DNA of 64,000 nucleotides from an uncultured Bacteroidia bacterium (lineage in GTDB: Bacteria > Bacteroidota > Bacteroidia > Bacteroidales > UBA932): positions 96,416 to 160,415 of the forward strand of contig CADAIT010000003.1 in the NCBI GenBank assembly GCA_902788095.1, written 5' to 3'. A model generated the notes under the pieces. That model made no database searches and was not told where the DNA came from. It worked only from the letters and a program-made list of their open reading frames with translations. Below, one piece after another: positions 1 through 8,118 of this stretch; within the stretch, counting starts at the first letter, position 1, and each line of letters opens with the position of its first letter. Made by a program: the position numbers and the translations under genes.

Positions 1-89
1 GTTTCCACCACCATCACCACCTCTTCCTGAGGTTTTTCGCTGCAGGAGAGAATCAGCAGCGCAGACAGCATGAAGGCCAGTTTTTTCAT
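1..89 (-). CDS. Putative lipoprotein, N-terminal fragment
   Basis: The first 29 codons of a leftward gene are visible before the window ends. The start ATG is at 87-89. The product begins MKKLAFMLSALLILSCSEKP, a short basic N-terminus and hydrophobic stretch ending in the lipobox LILSC, so the mature protein should be lipid-anchored at the cysteine. The rest lies outside the window and no function can be given. It follows the terminator at 134-170 and may be a separate transcription unit from the sugar locus, although its position just after a BACON lipoprotein would also fit a related surface protein. Confidence 0.6.
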   Translation of the reverse strand, partial: MKKLAFMLSALLILSCSEKPQEEVVMVVE

Positions 90-133
90 AACGCGATACT
101 TTTCTCAAAATTAGTCATTTTTCTTGAGCTTGC

Positions 134-170
134 CAAAGAAAAAAGCGCCGGTCACGGAGGGCCGGCGCTG
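134..170 (-). terminator. Rho-independent terminator of the SusCD operon
   Basis: An 8-bp perfect stem (144-151 with 162-169, arm AGCGCCGG) with a 10-base loop. On the minus strand it is followed by a T-rich run (TTTTTTCTTT). It lies just after the stop codon of the BACON lipoprotein gene and closes the leftward seven-gene operon. Confidence 0.8.
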
Positions 171-188
171 AAGAGTAATAACCCGATA

Positions 189-2150
189 TTATGGATTAAA
201 GATAAACTTGGCAATGGTTGCAAGTCCAGAATGGATGGCATACATCTCAATGAAACCGTCGCCCTCTCTCAGAAGGATATCAGCGCTATTAGCACCGTTG
301 GGCGTTTCTGATTTAATCCAATCAGCAGTCTTAACCGTAGCCAGAACCTGAGGATTTGCGATGTCGGTAATGTCAAGGACATAGATGTCGGCATTGAAAC
401 CAGCCCATGTAAAGTGATAACCCTGAGTGAAAGCCAGAATCTTCTTGCCGTTGTAGTCAAGAATATCCATGTTGTTCTGGTTTTCGTTACCACCAGCTCC
501 GGCTTCAGTTACCAAAGACCATGCTTCGTACTCGATACCAGCCTGCTCGGCTGCCCATTTGGGTGTATAAGCGTCTTTCCGGTAGTAAACTTTTTCAGTT
601 CCATCGTAAGAGCGATAAAGAACACCGTCATGAAGATCGTCACCATAACTTAACACAGCGCCATATTCAGGAACCCACATTGCGTCGCCGGTCGCAGGGC
701 CGCTGTTTTGAGTCCCATAATAATTAGAAACAGCTTCATAATTGGCGATATCGTAGCCGAACCAGAACATTGCTCCAGCAGCCACACCCGTGATAGAGCC
801 TTTGGTAGCAAGGTCGCCGCGGGCACGGAAGCCACCGAGCGTACCATAAACTCCATTCGGGAGGGTAATCTCTTTCGGGGCCACATCGACATCCTTCGTA
901 CAATAAACCTTGAGTTCGGTTCCGCTGGTCAGCGCACCGGTTTCCCAATTAATATCTGCCACAACATTTTCAGCTACAATAACGTTTCCTGCATCATCAT
1001 TGCAGATGGAAGTAGGTTTAATACCGTCAAAAGAGATTTCTTTCAAATAACCACCATCGGCAGGATTCAAAGCATGGATCATAGCTCCGTCAGAGACAAG
1101 GAGCGCACCGCTTTCTGTGAAAGCAAGTCTGTTGTAGCCCATTGCAATGGCTTCGGGCGCGCTGACTGACCATTCCAACTGAGGTGTTACAGGTGCGTCA
1201 AGAGCTTCTTGATAAACTTGGAAGTAACCACCGAACTTATCGCCATAAAGATCTTCAGCGGCATTGACATAAATCCAGTTGTCACGAGCAATATAGCCTT
1301 CGTTGGCATCAACAGTGATAACGATGGTATTCCCTTCCTGCTTGAATTCCAACCAGCTGGTGTCCTCCGGCGGCCATTCCTCGTCATAATGAACACGCCA
1401 ATCGAGGTTAGTGGAAACGCCGATGGTGAACGTACCTCCTTCCTGAGGTATAGTAAGACGTCCGCCATACTGGATGCTGCTATTCTCCTCATCAAAATCA
1501 AAGTACGCCTCAAATGCAGCCTGGGTAATCTTAATACTGCTGGAAAGGTCTCCAGCTGCAATCTTAATGTTAGCCTCACGGGCTTCAAGGTCAGTTGAGG
1601 GGTCAACAGTAAGGGTAACCTTGCTGGTAGCCAAGCCCTTGGTAGCGGCATTGTGCACCCAGTCAACAGCCTCGGGTATAGTGACCTCGTACTCAACGTT
1701 AGCCTCTACTTCTACCTCAACTGTTCCGCCTTCTGCACCTACCTCATAATCAAGAACTTTAATGTTCAGCGCATTGGTCTGGTCCTGGGTTACAGTGACT
1801 TCAGCAGTAGCTTTGCCGGCGGTGATGGTTACCTTGGCGGTACGAATATCGTTGGTCTCGTTCTTTACGACAGAACCCTTTACGGAACAGGCGTCGCCGG
1901 CCTTGCCGCTTTTGGTGGTAAGAGTAAGCCATTCGGCATCGGAGGCAGCGGTCCAGTCGGCCGTCGCCTTGAAGTTGATGGTGACGGCGTCACCTTCTAC
2001 GGGAACAGAGACAGAGGCGTTGGAGGTGAGTTCAATCTTGGCTTCGGTTGTATCCTTGCCAGGATTTTTCTCGTCATCCTTCGGCTGCTCCTTGGTGCAC
2101 GCAACCGCTACGGCTGAGAGCATCAAAAATGAAAATAAGGCTTTTCTCAT
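189..2150 (-). CDS. BACON-domain surface lipoprotein
   Basis: A 653-residue lipoprotein. The signal peptide ends in a lipobox (residues 1-18, VAVAC). Three tandem BACON-type Ig-like repeats follow, at about 38-125, 130-215 and 225-320, each ending in the family's VTQ or ITQA strand and containing the ADW/W-L signature. The last 320 residues form a different, probably beta-propeller-like region with many aromatic residues (YGAVLSYGDDLHDG). BACON modules are thought to bind carbohydrate or mucin or to act as spacers that hold surface proteins away from the membrane. It is the last gene of the SusCD operon, 19 bp after the GHL10 gene, so it is probably a cell-surface glycan-binding accessory protein. 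The function of the C-terminal region is unknown. Confidence 0.85.
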   Translation of the reverse strand: MRKALFSFLMLSAVAVACTKEQPKDDEKNPGKDTTEAKIELTSNASVSVPVEGDAVTINFKATADWTAASDAEWLTLTTKSGKAGDACSVKGSVVKNETNDIRTAKVTITAGKATAEVTVTQDQTNALNIKVLDYEVGAEGGTVEVEVEANVEYEVTIPEAVDWVHNAATKGLATSKVTLTVDPSTDLEAREANIKIAAGDLSSSIKITQAAFEAYFDFDEENSSIQYGGRLTIPQEGGTFTIGVSTNLDWRVHYDEEWPPEDTSWLEFKQEGNTIVITVDANEGYIARDNWIYVNAAEDLYGDKFGGYFQVYQEALDAPVTPQLEWSVSAPEAIAMGYNRLAFTESGALLVSDGAMIHALNPADGGYLKEISFDGIKPTSICNDDAGNVIVAENVVADINWETGALTSGTELKVYCTKDVDVAPKEITLPNGVYGTLGGFRARGDLATKGSITGVAAGAMFWFGYDIANYEAVSNYYGTQNSGPATGDAMWVPEYGAVLSYGDDLHDGVLYRSYDGTEKVYYRKDAYTPKWAAEQAGIEYEAWSLVTEAGAGGNENQNNMDILDYNGKKILAFTQGYHFTWAGFNADIYVLDITDIANPQVLATVKTADWIKSETPNGANSADILLREGDGFIEMYAIHSGLATIAKFIFNP

Positions 2151-2169
2151 AACATTAGTGTTTAATGGG

Positions 2170-3585
2170 TTATAGTGTATTCAAATAGGCATTTATGGCG
2201 CTTTCAAAGGCGTCCCAGTAGTCGTACATGCGTATATGGCAGAGGTCGAAAATGAAAAGGCCGTCCGCGCTTGAAAGCATGGTATTCACAATGTCCGGAA
2301 TCAGCGCCTCCTGATGACCTTCCGTAAAGCCGGAAGCATTGCCGATATCGGGGCCGGCCGCAAACGGGACCACGCCGCAGAGGCGTTTTTCGCCCAGTTT
2401 TGCAAATCCTTCCATGCTCCATTCCCAGGAGCCGTGAACACCGTCAGTTCCGGCATAGGCCCCGAGGAAGATAAAGTCCAGAAGGTCGGCAAAACCGGTC
2501 TTCTGATAGGCATCTGACGCCCATTTATAGCTGCTTTCATTGGCCTTGAGGTCGTATTTTTCGCTGGACCAGTTGACCCCGCTGGTGTAATACTCGGAGA
2601 ACCAAGCACCGACATATACGCCGAAACGGACATCGGGATTAACGCTATGCACGGTTTCAGCCGCCTTCTTCACAAAAGCATGAATGGTCTTGCAGCGGAA
2701 CGTAAGCCAGTTGCGCTCCAATGTGTTGGGGGAAGAAAGGGAGGTCTTTCCGCGGTCAATCACAGGCCATTTCTTGGGCTCGGTGCCCAGATACTCCGTA
2801 AACGCAGCCTTGGCGGCATCGGTGTAGCCGGCATCAAGGCCGTAGTCGTCGTAGCGGCAGCGGTCCAGGACAATGCCGTCCAGCCCCTCATAAGAAGCAA
2901 GCTCGCCAAGAAGGGTAAGCAGAAACTCCTGCACCTGAGGATTAGCAGGGTCCAGGAAGCGCGGGCCAGTGTCAGAGTCGTCCATGGCATTGGTAAGACC
3001 GGAGGAGAGGTTGTCAACTGCACACCAGTTCTTCTTGTCCGGCTGGTCGTAAACCATCCCCACATCGCCGATGGAGCTGTGATACCCGCCGACCATGGTA
3101 TTGATGGCGGCATTCACGCGCAGACCCGCCTTGTGGCCGGCGGCGATGAAAGCGGCCAGGTAGTCAAACGTAGCCGTACGTTCCACAAACTTGTAATTGC
3201 CTCCCACCCAGGCCGCGACCTTGGTACAGGCAGGTGCGACGGCGCTCTTGAAAAGAACGTCTCCGCTGGTGGGCCTGACATCCACGATGATATCCGTAAA
3301 TCCCATCTTGGCAATCCGGGCACAGTCCTCTTCGATATACGCCGCATCGTTGGCATAATAACGGAAAGATGCAGCGGCATCTACCCAGACATACCTGGGC
3401 TTGCCCTTGATTTCAGGAGTGGAGGGATTCTCCGGGTCTTCTCCCGGGGTTTCAGGGTCCTCGCTCTCCTTTCCTCCGGAAGGGTCAACCCAGGAATCAC
3501 GCCACTTGTAAGCAGTCGGGTCATCCTTGCCGCTGCAGGAAAGCAGCAGCGACAGGACACCCGCTATGTACAGAATCTTTCTCAT
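2170..3585 (-). CDS. Family 10 glycosylhydrolase-like (GHL10) lipoprotein
   Basis: A 471-residue protein with a lipoprotein signal (SLLLSC), then a Pro/Glu/Asp-rich linker (about 30-60) and a GHL10-type TIM barrel. Visible barrel motifs are a first strand starting RYVWVDAAASFRYY, the strand DIIVDVRPTSGD (about 98-109) and LDGIVLDRCRYDDYG (about 235-249), where Asp residues sit in the position of the catalytic acids of this superfamily. Members are predicted polysaccharide hydrolases, but few have been studied. The start overlaps the stop of the NAGPA gene by 4 bp, so the two are translationally coupled. It is one of two uncharacterised TIM-barrel proteins in this locus and a leading candidate for the glycan-cleaving enzyme. 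Confidence 0.8.
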   Translation of the reverse strand: MRKILYIAGVLSLLLSCSGKDDPTAYKWRDSWVDPSGGKESEDPETPGEDPENPSTPEIKGKPRYVWVDAAASFRYYANDAAYIEEDCARIAKMGFTDIIVDVRPTSGDVLFKSAVAPACTKVAAWVGGNYKFVERTATFDYLAAFIAAGHKAGLRVNAAINTMVGGYHSSIGDVGMVYDQPDKKNWCAVDNLSSGLTNAMDDSDTGPRFLDPANPQVQEFLLTLLGELASYEGLDGIVLDRCRYDDYGLDAGYTDAAKAAFTEYLGTEPKKWPVIDRGKTSLSSPNTLERNWLTFRCKTIHAFVKKAAETVHSVNPDVRFGVYVGAWFSEYYTSGVNWSSEKYDLKANESSYKWASDAYQKTGFADLLDFIFLGAYAGTDGVHGSWEWSMEGFAKLGEKRLCGVVPFAAGPDIGNASGFTEGHQEALIPDIVNTMLSSADGLFIFDLCHIRMYDYWDAFESAINAYLNTL

Positions 3586-4658
3586 TTGGCTTTCAAAATA
3601 ACAACCGAAGCAACGGGACGCTGCGAGCCGTCGGAAACTTTGATGGTTTCCTGTCCCTGGACAAGCAGGCAGGAAGAGCCGCCGCCGTCAAGGTTCAGGG
3701 CCTCCGTGCAGCCCAGCGCCTTCATCACCTCCGCCTCTTCGGCGAAGCTCATACCTGCCACCCCTTCAGTCATTCCCCTTCCCTCGCACACGAACAGAAT
3801 CAGGCAGCGGTCAGCCGTAAAGCCGATGGCCGTCCTGGGATGACGGGCCTCCGGCATCTTGTCATCGGCACCGTCACCATACAACATCTCTTCCTTCCAG
3901 GTATTTACAATCTCTCCGCCACGGATGAGAACCGGGCCGCCTCCGATTGCCGTTTGCGGGACAAAATCAATGGCTTTCGTGGGGAAGTTGGCGTCGGGTA
4001 CTTGCAAAGGGTCTGACTCCCAGGCGTTTTTGGCAGGTTCACTGTAGAGGTAGTGCTTTGCTCCGCTGCTCCAAAACGTCCAGCCTACACGGGGCTCATT
4101 CTCAAGCGGAGAAGCCGCCATGCTCTCATTCTGGTAAAAAACGCCGCGCGTGGGATAATACATGGTTTCCCAGTCCAGGGACGCGTAGTTGATATTCACG
4201 CCGTATGTACGGCCAGCGCTCACGGCAATCGACGCATTGTAATTCTTTCCCCCTTCGGAGAAGAAATAGCCGCCGTTGATGATTACCGGAGCAGCCGTTT
4301 CCTTATAAAATTCGGAAGGCGTTTTCAGGGCTTCTGCAGTGCCGCTGATCGTCGGATCATCTATGGCCTTGACATCCCAGCTTACTTTCGTAAGGTCCGC
4401 CACAGCAATATAGGCAAGCGCTTTCTGGCCGCCCAGTTCCGCGGGGCCCTTGTAGATGGCGATTCCTTCCGGAACCGCAGCATAGGAAGCCGTCACATTG
4501 GTCCAGCCCAGTTCCACAATGGCAGGATGCGCCTCTACCACTTCAGGGACTTCGGGCTCAACGGGGTCGGGCCAGCGCCAGGCTGGCATGTCTGTGCTGG
4601 CAGCCTTGGAACAGGAGACTGCCACGCACAGAAGGGCTAACAACAGGTATCTATTCAT
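3582..4658 (-). CDS. Phosphodiester glycosidase (NAGPA-domain) lipoprotein
   Basis: A 358-residue lipoprotein (lipobox VAVSC). The NAGPA domain (PF09992) fills most of the protein: INGGYFF at about 151-157, the central RTAIGFTADRCLILFVCEG (about 272-290) and the signature LNLDGGGSSCLLVQG (about 321-335). The family is named after the lysosomal enzyme that removes GlcNAc from phosphodiester-linked GlcNAc-mannose; bacterial members cleave sugar-phosphodiester or related linkages, often with unknown natural substrates. It overlaps the preceding and following genes by 4 bp on each side. With an RnBP-like epimerase in the same operon, an alpha-GlcNAc-phosphate linkage is a reasonable guess, not shown by sequence. 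Confidence 0.88.
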   Translation of the reverse strand: MNRYLLLALLCVAVSCSKAASTDMPAWRWPDPVEPEVPEVVEAHPAIVELGWTNVTASYAAVPEGIAIYKGPAELGGQKALAYIAVADLTKVSWDVKAIDDPTISGTAEALKTPSEFYKETAAPVIINGGYFFSEGGKNYNASIAVSAGRTYGVNINYASLDWETMYYPTRGVFYQNESMAASPLENEPRVGWTFWSSGAKHYLYSEPAKNAWESDPLQVPDANFPTKAIDFVPQTAIGGGPVLIRGGEIVNTWKEEMLYGDGADDKMPEARHPRTAIGFTADRCLILFVCEGRGMTEGVAGMSFAEEAEVMKALGCTEALNLDGGGSSCLLVQGQETIKVSDGSQRPVASVVILKAK

Positions 4659-6439
4659 CGTTTAATGCAATCAAGACTATATCCGCCAATCATTTGTGAA
4701 TAATGGTCGTAGTAGTAGATGTACAGCATATAACCATCGGCAGAAGGAGCGAGGATAACGTCACCGCAAGCACCGTTTCCATCCTGTGCACTGCTGTTAT
4801 ACTGCAGATTGTACATATAAGGCTTGGAGAACACCAATGACGGGCTGTTCCAGATATTTTCTCCCTTCAGGCCGGCGGTGATGTCATAGACATACAGCTG
4901 CGGGCCGGGCCACCACTTGGGGAAGTGGTTGGAGACAAAGAGCGCAAGGTAATTGGCATTGTTGAAGCCCTTGGTGTCCAGGTTGTTGGGGGACGTATTG
5001 CTGTCAACATACGAACCGCCTCCGTCCACATCTTCTCCGCCGGGACCGTAACCGTTCAGCCGTTTGCCTACGGTGAGGTCCGGCTTGAACCAGGTAAGGC
5101 CGTTGTCGGAATAGACGCAGCAGTACCAGCCGGCGTCATTGGACTTGGACGCAGCGGGGACGCTGGGGCTTCTCGCTGCAATCCATCCCCACCTATAAGG
5201 TTGTCCCGCCATATTTTCAAAGGCGAAAGTATTGCCTGAAACATCCTTCAGCTCGCAAGAAATGACGGAACCGTCAAGCACATGGATACTGTAGAACAAA
5301 CCGCTTTCGCTGGCTCCGGCGACGCCGGGGCATGTAATGGAAATGGACGCCTCTTCCTCGACATTGCCGATGACTTTCATCTCGGAACCGGCAGGTACGG
5401 CCAGGCCATTTTCATTGGTGAACGAGTAGAACAGTTCCGGAGCTTCTTTCACGGAAGAAGTCTTCCAGATGTTCAATGTCTCTCCGGAGGCGGCCAAATT
5501 GCAGATGAGCAAGTGGTCCTGTTCGTCGGAGCAGATGGCACCGGTGGGGACGGCACTTCCCAACTTGATTTCTCCGCCGACGGTACCCAGTATCTTGTTG
5601 AAGTAACGGGGCGTCGAGCCGTCACCCATGTTTACGATGAGATCCGAGTCGATGACACCCATGGAGACATTGGCAACGGCATTGTAGCCCGGGAGCCCCA
5701 GTCCGGTGGAAGGATCCAGGTTGAACAGGGTCTCGACGCTGGACGTATTCACGCCGTAGTCAATCTTTTGGGGGACATTCTTCACCACAACATATTCAGC
5801 TTTTGTAACGCCGTCATGAGCTGTCACGGTAAATACTACGCCGTCGTCTCCGTTGTAATTACGGGCATCGGAGGGGTCAGGGGAAATGGTGGCGTGCGGA
5901 GTAACCATGGCCGTAGCCGTAGCCATGGAAAGGTCCCGGGCCGTAATGAGGGACACCTGACGGTTTACCTTGTCCACCATCCCGTTGATGGTGGCGGGCG
6001 TATTCACGGTGAAGGACAGTATCTCGCACTTGGAGGACTTTACCCGTTCCCCGGTAATGATGATATCCCGGGAAGCGCCGGTGGCATCCGTATAAGTAAA
6101 ATGGTTCTCCTCCGTCAAATCAAGCGTAGTAAGCGCAGGAGTCAGCTTGCAGTTGGGCTGCAGCGTTGCCCTCACACGGACATTGAGCATATAAGGAGTA
6201 GTGATATCGTCGGAAGACTCCGGGAAATACCACGGAATGGGAATCACATAGCGTTCCGTATTGGGGTCGGTCACTTCAAGGCGCCCCATCTCCTGGTCCA
6301 CAAACTTGCCGGAGGTGAAGTAGGCCGTAAGGGAGGTAATTCCCTGACGGTCGGCTGTAGGAGCCACATGCTCGACCTCATGGCAGGCCAGCAGCGGAAG
6401 CAGGGCCGAAAGAATCAGTATGATATATCTTTTTTTCAT
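4655..6439 (-). CDS. DUF5018-type surface lipoprotein
   Basis: About 594 residues, lipoprotein signal MKKRYIILILSALLPLLACH. The N-terminal half has repeated Ig-like beta-rich units resembling DUF5018 (YVIPIPWYFPESSDD, then ITGERVKSSKCEILSFTVN); the C-terminal half is a larger propeller-like domain rich in Trp, Tyr and Gly. I chose the ATG at 6439 because it opens directly on the signal peptide; an upstream in-frame ATG at 6454 lies inside the end of susD and would add five poorly fitting residues. Directly downstream of susD is where surface glycan-binding proteins (SusE/SusF-like) are usually encoded, so the likely role is glycan capture at the cell surface. Confidence 0.75.
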   Translation of the reverse strand: MKKRYIILILSALLPLLACHEVEHVAPTADRQGITSLTAYFTSGKFVDQEMGRLEVTDPNTERYVIPIPWYFPESSDDITTPYMLNVRVRATLQPNCKLTPALTTLDLTEENHFTYTDATGASRDIIITGERVKSSKCEILSFTVNTPATINGMVDKVNRQVSLITARDLSMATATAMVTPHATISPDPSDARNYNGDDGVVFTVTAHDGVTKAEYVVVKNVPQKIDYGVNTSSVETLFNLDPSTGLGLPGYNAVANVSMGVIDSDLIVNMGDGSTPRYFNKILGTVGGEIKLGSAVPTGAICSDEQDHLLICNLAASGETLNIWKTSSVKEAPELFYSFTNENGLAVPAGSEMKVIGNVEEEASISITCPGVAGASESGLFYSIHVLDGSVISCELKDVSGNTFAFENMAGQPYRWGWIAARSPSVPAASKSNDAGWYCCVYSDNGLTWFKPDLTVGKRLNGYGPGGEDVDGGGSYVDSNTSPNNLDTKGFNNANYLALFVSNHFPKWWPGPQLYVYDITAGLKGENIWNSPSLVFSKPYMYNLQYNSSAQDGNGACGDVILAPSADGYMLYIYYYDHYSQMIGGYSLDCIKR

Positions 6440-6444
6440 GACTT

Positions 6445-8106
6445 CTAGTTCCATTCAGGATATTGATTCACAAGAGGGTTGGAGTTCAGTTCCGAATCCG
6501 GAATGGGGAAACGGTACATCTTGGAAGGGAAATTGCGGTCCTTGTCGTCCACGCTTACGTAAGTGTACTGATACTGGCCCTCAACGGAGGTGGTCTCTAT
6601 CTTGAGGCCGTGGACCTGATAATTGTTCAGGCCGACGGGATAATCCTTGCCGGCATCTCCCCAACGGCGGAGATCCCAGTACCAGAGGTCCTCGAAGGCA
6701 AGTTCTACGCGGCGTTCCTGGCGGATGGCCGCCCACAGGGCATCACCGGATTTGTCGGTATAGGGAAGGCCGACGCGATTACGAATTTCCTTTACGGCAG
6801 CGTTGGCGCCGGGGAAATCGTTGTTGCGATAGCAAGCCTCGGCTTTGTTCAGGAGCACCTCGCCATACCGGAGCAGGACAAAGTGCTGGGTACTCTCGCT
6901 GCGTACGGTAAGGTCATGGCTTTCATCCACGAACTTGCGCAGGTAATAACCAGTGGTCGTCCGGCCTTCGGGTTGGGCGTCTTTGTTCCACTGGCACCAG
7001 CCGTCCGTCCCGCCTACAAAAGGTTCAATCTTGCGGTCTTTCCAGGTGGCGCCGTTATACAGGATGGTAGCCTGGAAGCGAGGCTCCAGCTGCTCGTAAG
7101 GAGGCTCTGCCACCGTACCCGTACTGCCATGCCAGGGGCTCCAATCCGGGAAACCGCTGCCGTCGGCCTTTTCGTAGCTTTCCACCATCTCCTGGGTGGG
7201 CGTTCCGTAACCGCCTCCCTGCTGGCCCACCAGCTTGTAGTCTCCGCCGGGAGCATAGTAGAAGTCAAACTCGTGGGTAAGGCCGTCGGAATAAGAGAAA
7301 CTGTACTGGAGAATGGTCTCCGTGTTTCCCTCCGTTACGCTCTTTGTGAACGCGTCGGCATAAGAGGGCATGAGGCTGTATGTGGCGGAAAGCGCATCGG
7401 CAGCGTCAATGACACGCTGGTACTCCTTCGCGTAAAGCATCGAGCGGGTAATGAGGGCAAGGGCCATATCCTTGTTCAGACGCCCCCTGGCCGCTGCTTT
7501 TTCGGGAAGGTTGTCCTTGGCGAATTCCAGGTCTTTCCAAACGAAATCCCAGCCTTCGGCTTCCGATGACAGTTCCTTTTCCACAGCGATTTTGCTGAGG
7601 TCTTCATCGTAAATGATTACCTCTTTGTAGCGCTTCATAAGCTCAAAGTACAGCCAGCCGCGCATAAGGCGCAGTTCTGCCTGGAGGCGGGTTTTGTCGG
7701 CCTCGGGAAGACCGGTTCCCAGCTCCTTGAGGTAGAAAATGGCCTCATTGGTATTCTTGATGGCTTTATAAAGGGGAGTCCACGCACCCAGATATACATC
7801 TACAAAGCTGTTGGTGAGGTTGGTGCCGCCATAGGCCACCTGGCTGGGAATGAGGCAGAAAGCAAAGTTCACATAAGAACCGTATTTGAACATGTCCGTA
7901 AACGACTCCGTCATGCCGACCGTGCTGGGCCAGCTGGCATAGATGTCATACGCATAGGAGTAGATGCTGTTCACGGCATATTCGGCGCTCTCGGTATTGG
8001 ACCACATGACTTTGTCGGAAATGCTGTCACGCGGGGTCATGTCCAGGAACTTGTTGCAGGCGGAAAGAACGCCTACAAGTGAAAGAATGAGTACAATCTT
8101 TTTCAT
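6445..8106 (-). CDS. SusD/RagB family glycan-binding lipoprotein
   Basis: A 553-residue lipoprotein (lipobox GVLSAC, then NKFLDMTPRDSISD, the standard SusD N-terminus). TPR-like helices carry the family pattern (YKAIKNTNEAIFYL; LRLMRGWLYFELMKRYKEV), and the C-terminus contains RNRVGLPY and RQERRVELAFEDLWYWDLRRWG, both typical of SusD, ending in YPEWN. SusD proteins form the lid of the SusC barrel and bind glycan at the surface. The gene lies 12 bp after susC. Length and motifs are normal for the family; the ligand cannot be read from the sequence. Confidence 0.95.
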   Translation of the reverse strand: MKKIVLILSLVGVLSACNKFLDMTPRDSISDKVMWSNTESAEYAVNSIYSYAYDIYASWPSTVGMTESFTDMFKYGSYVNFAFCLIPSQVAYGGTNLTNSFVDVYLGAWTPLYKAIKNTNEAIFYLKELGTGLPEADKTRLQAELRLMRGWLYFELMKRYKEVIIYDEDLSKIAVEKELSSEAEGWDFVWKDLEFAKDNLPEKAAARGRLNKDMALALITRSMLYAKEYQRVIDAADALSATYSLMPSYADAFTKSVTEGNTETILQYSFSYSDGLTHEFDFYYAPGGDYKLVGQQGGGYGTPTQEMVESYEKADGSGFPDWSPWHGSTGTVAEPPYEQLEPRFQATILYNGATWKDRKIEPFVGGTDGWCQWNKDAQPEGRTTTGYYLRKFVDESHDLTVRSESTQHFVLLRYGEVLLNKAEACYRNNDFPGANAAVKEIRNRVGLPYTDKSGDALWAAIRQERRVELAFEDLWYWDLRRWGDAGKDYPVGLNNYQVHGLKIETTSVEGQYQYTYVSVDDKDRNFPSKMYRFPIPDSELNSNPLVNQYPEWN

Positions 8107-8118
8107 AGGGCAATTCTT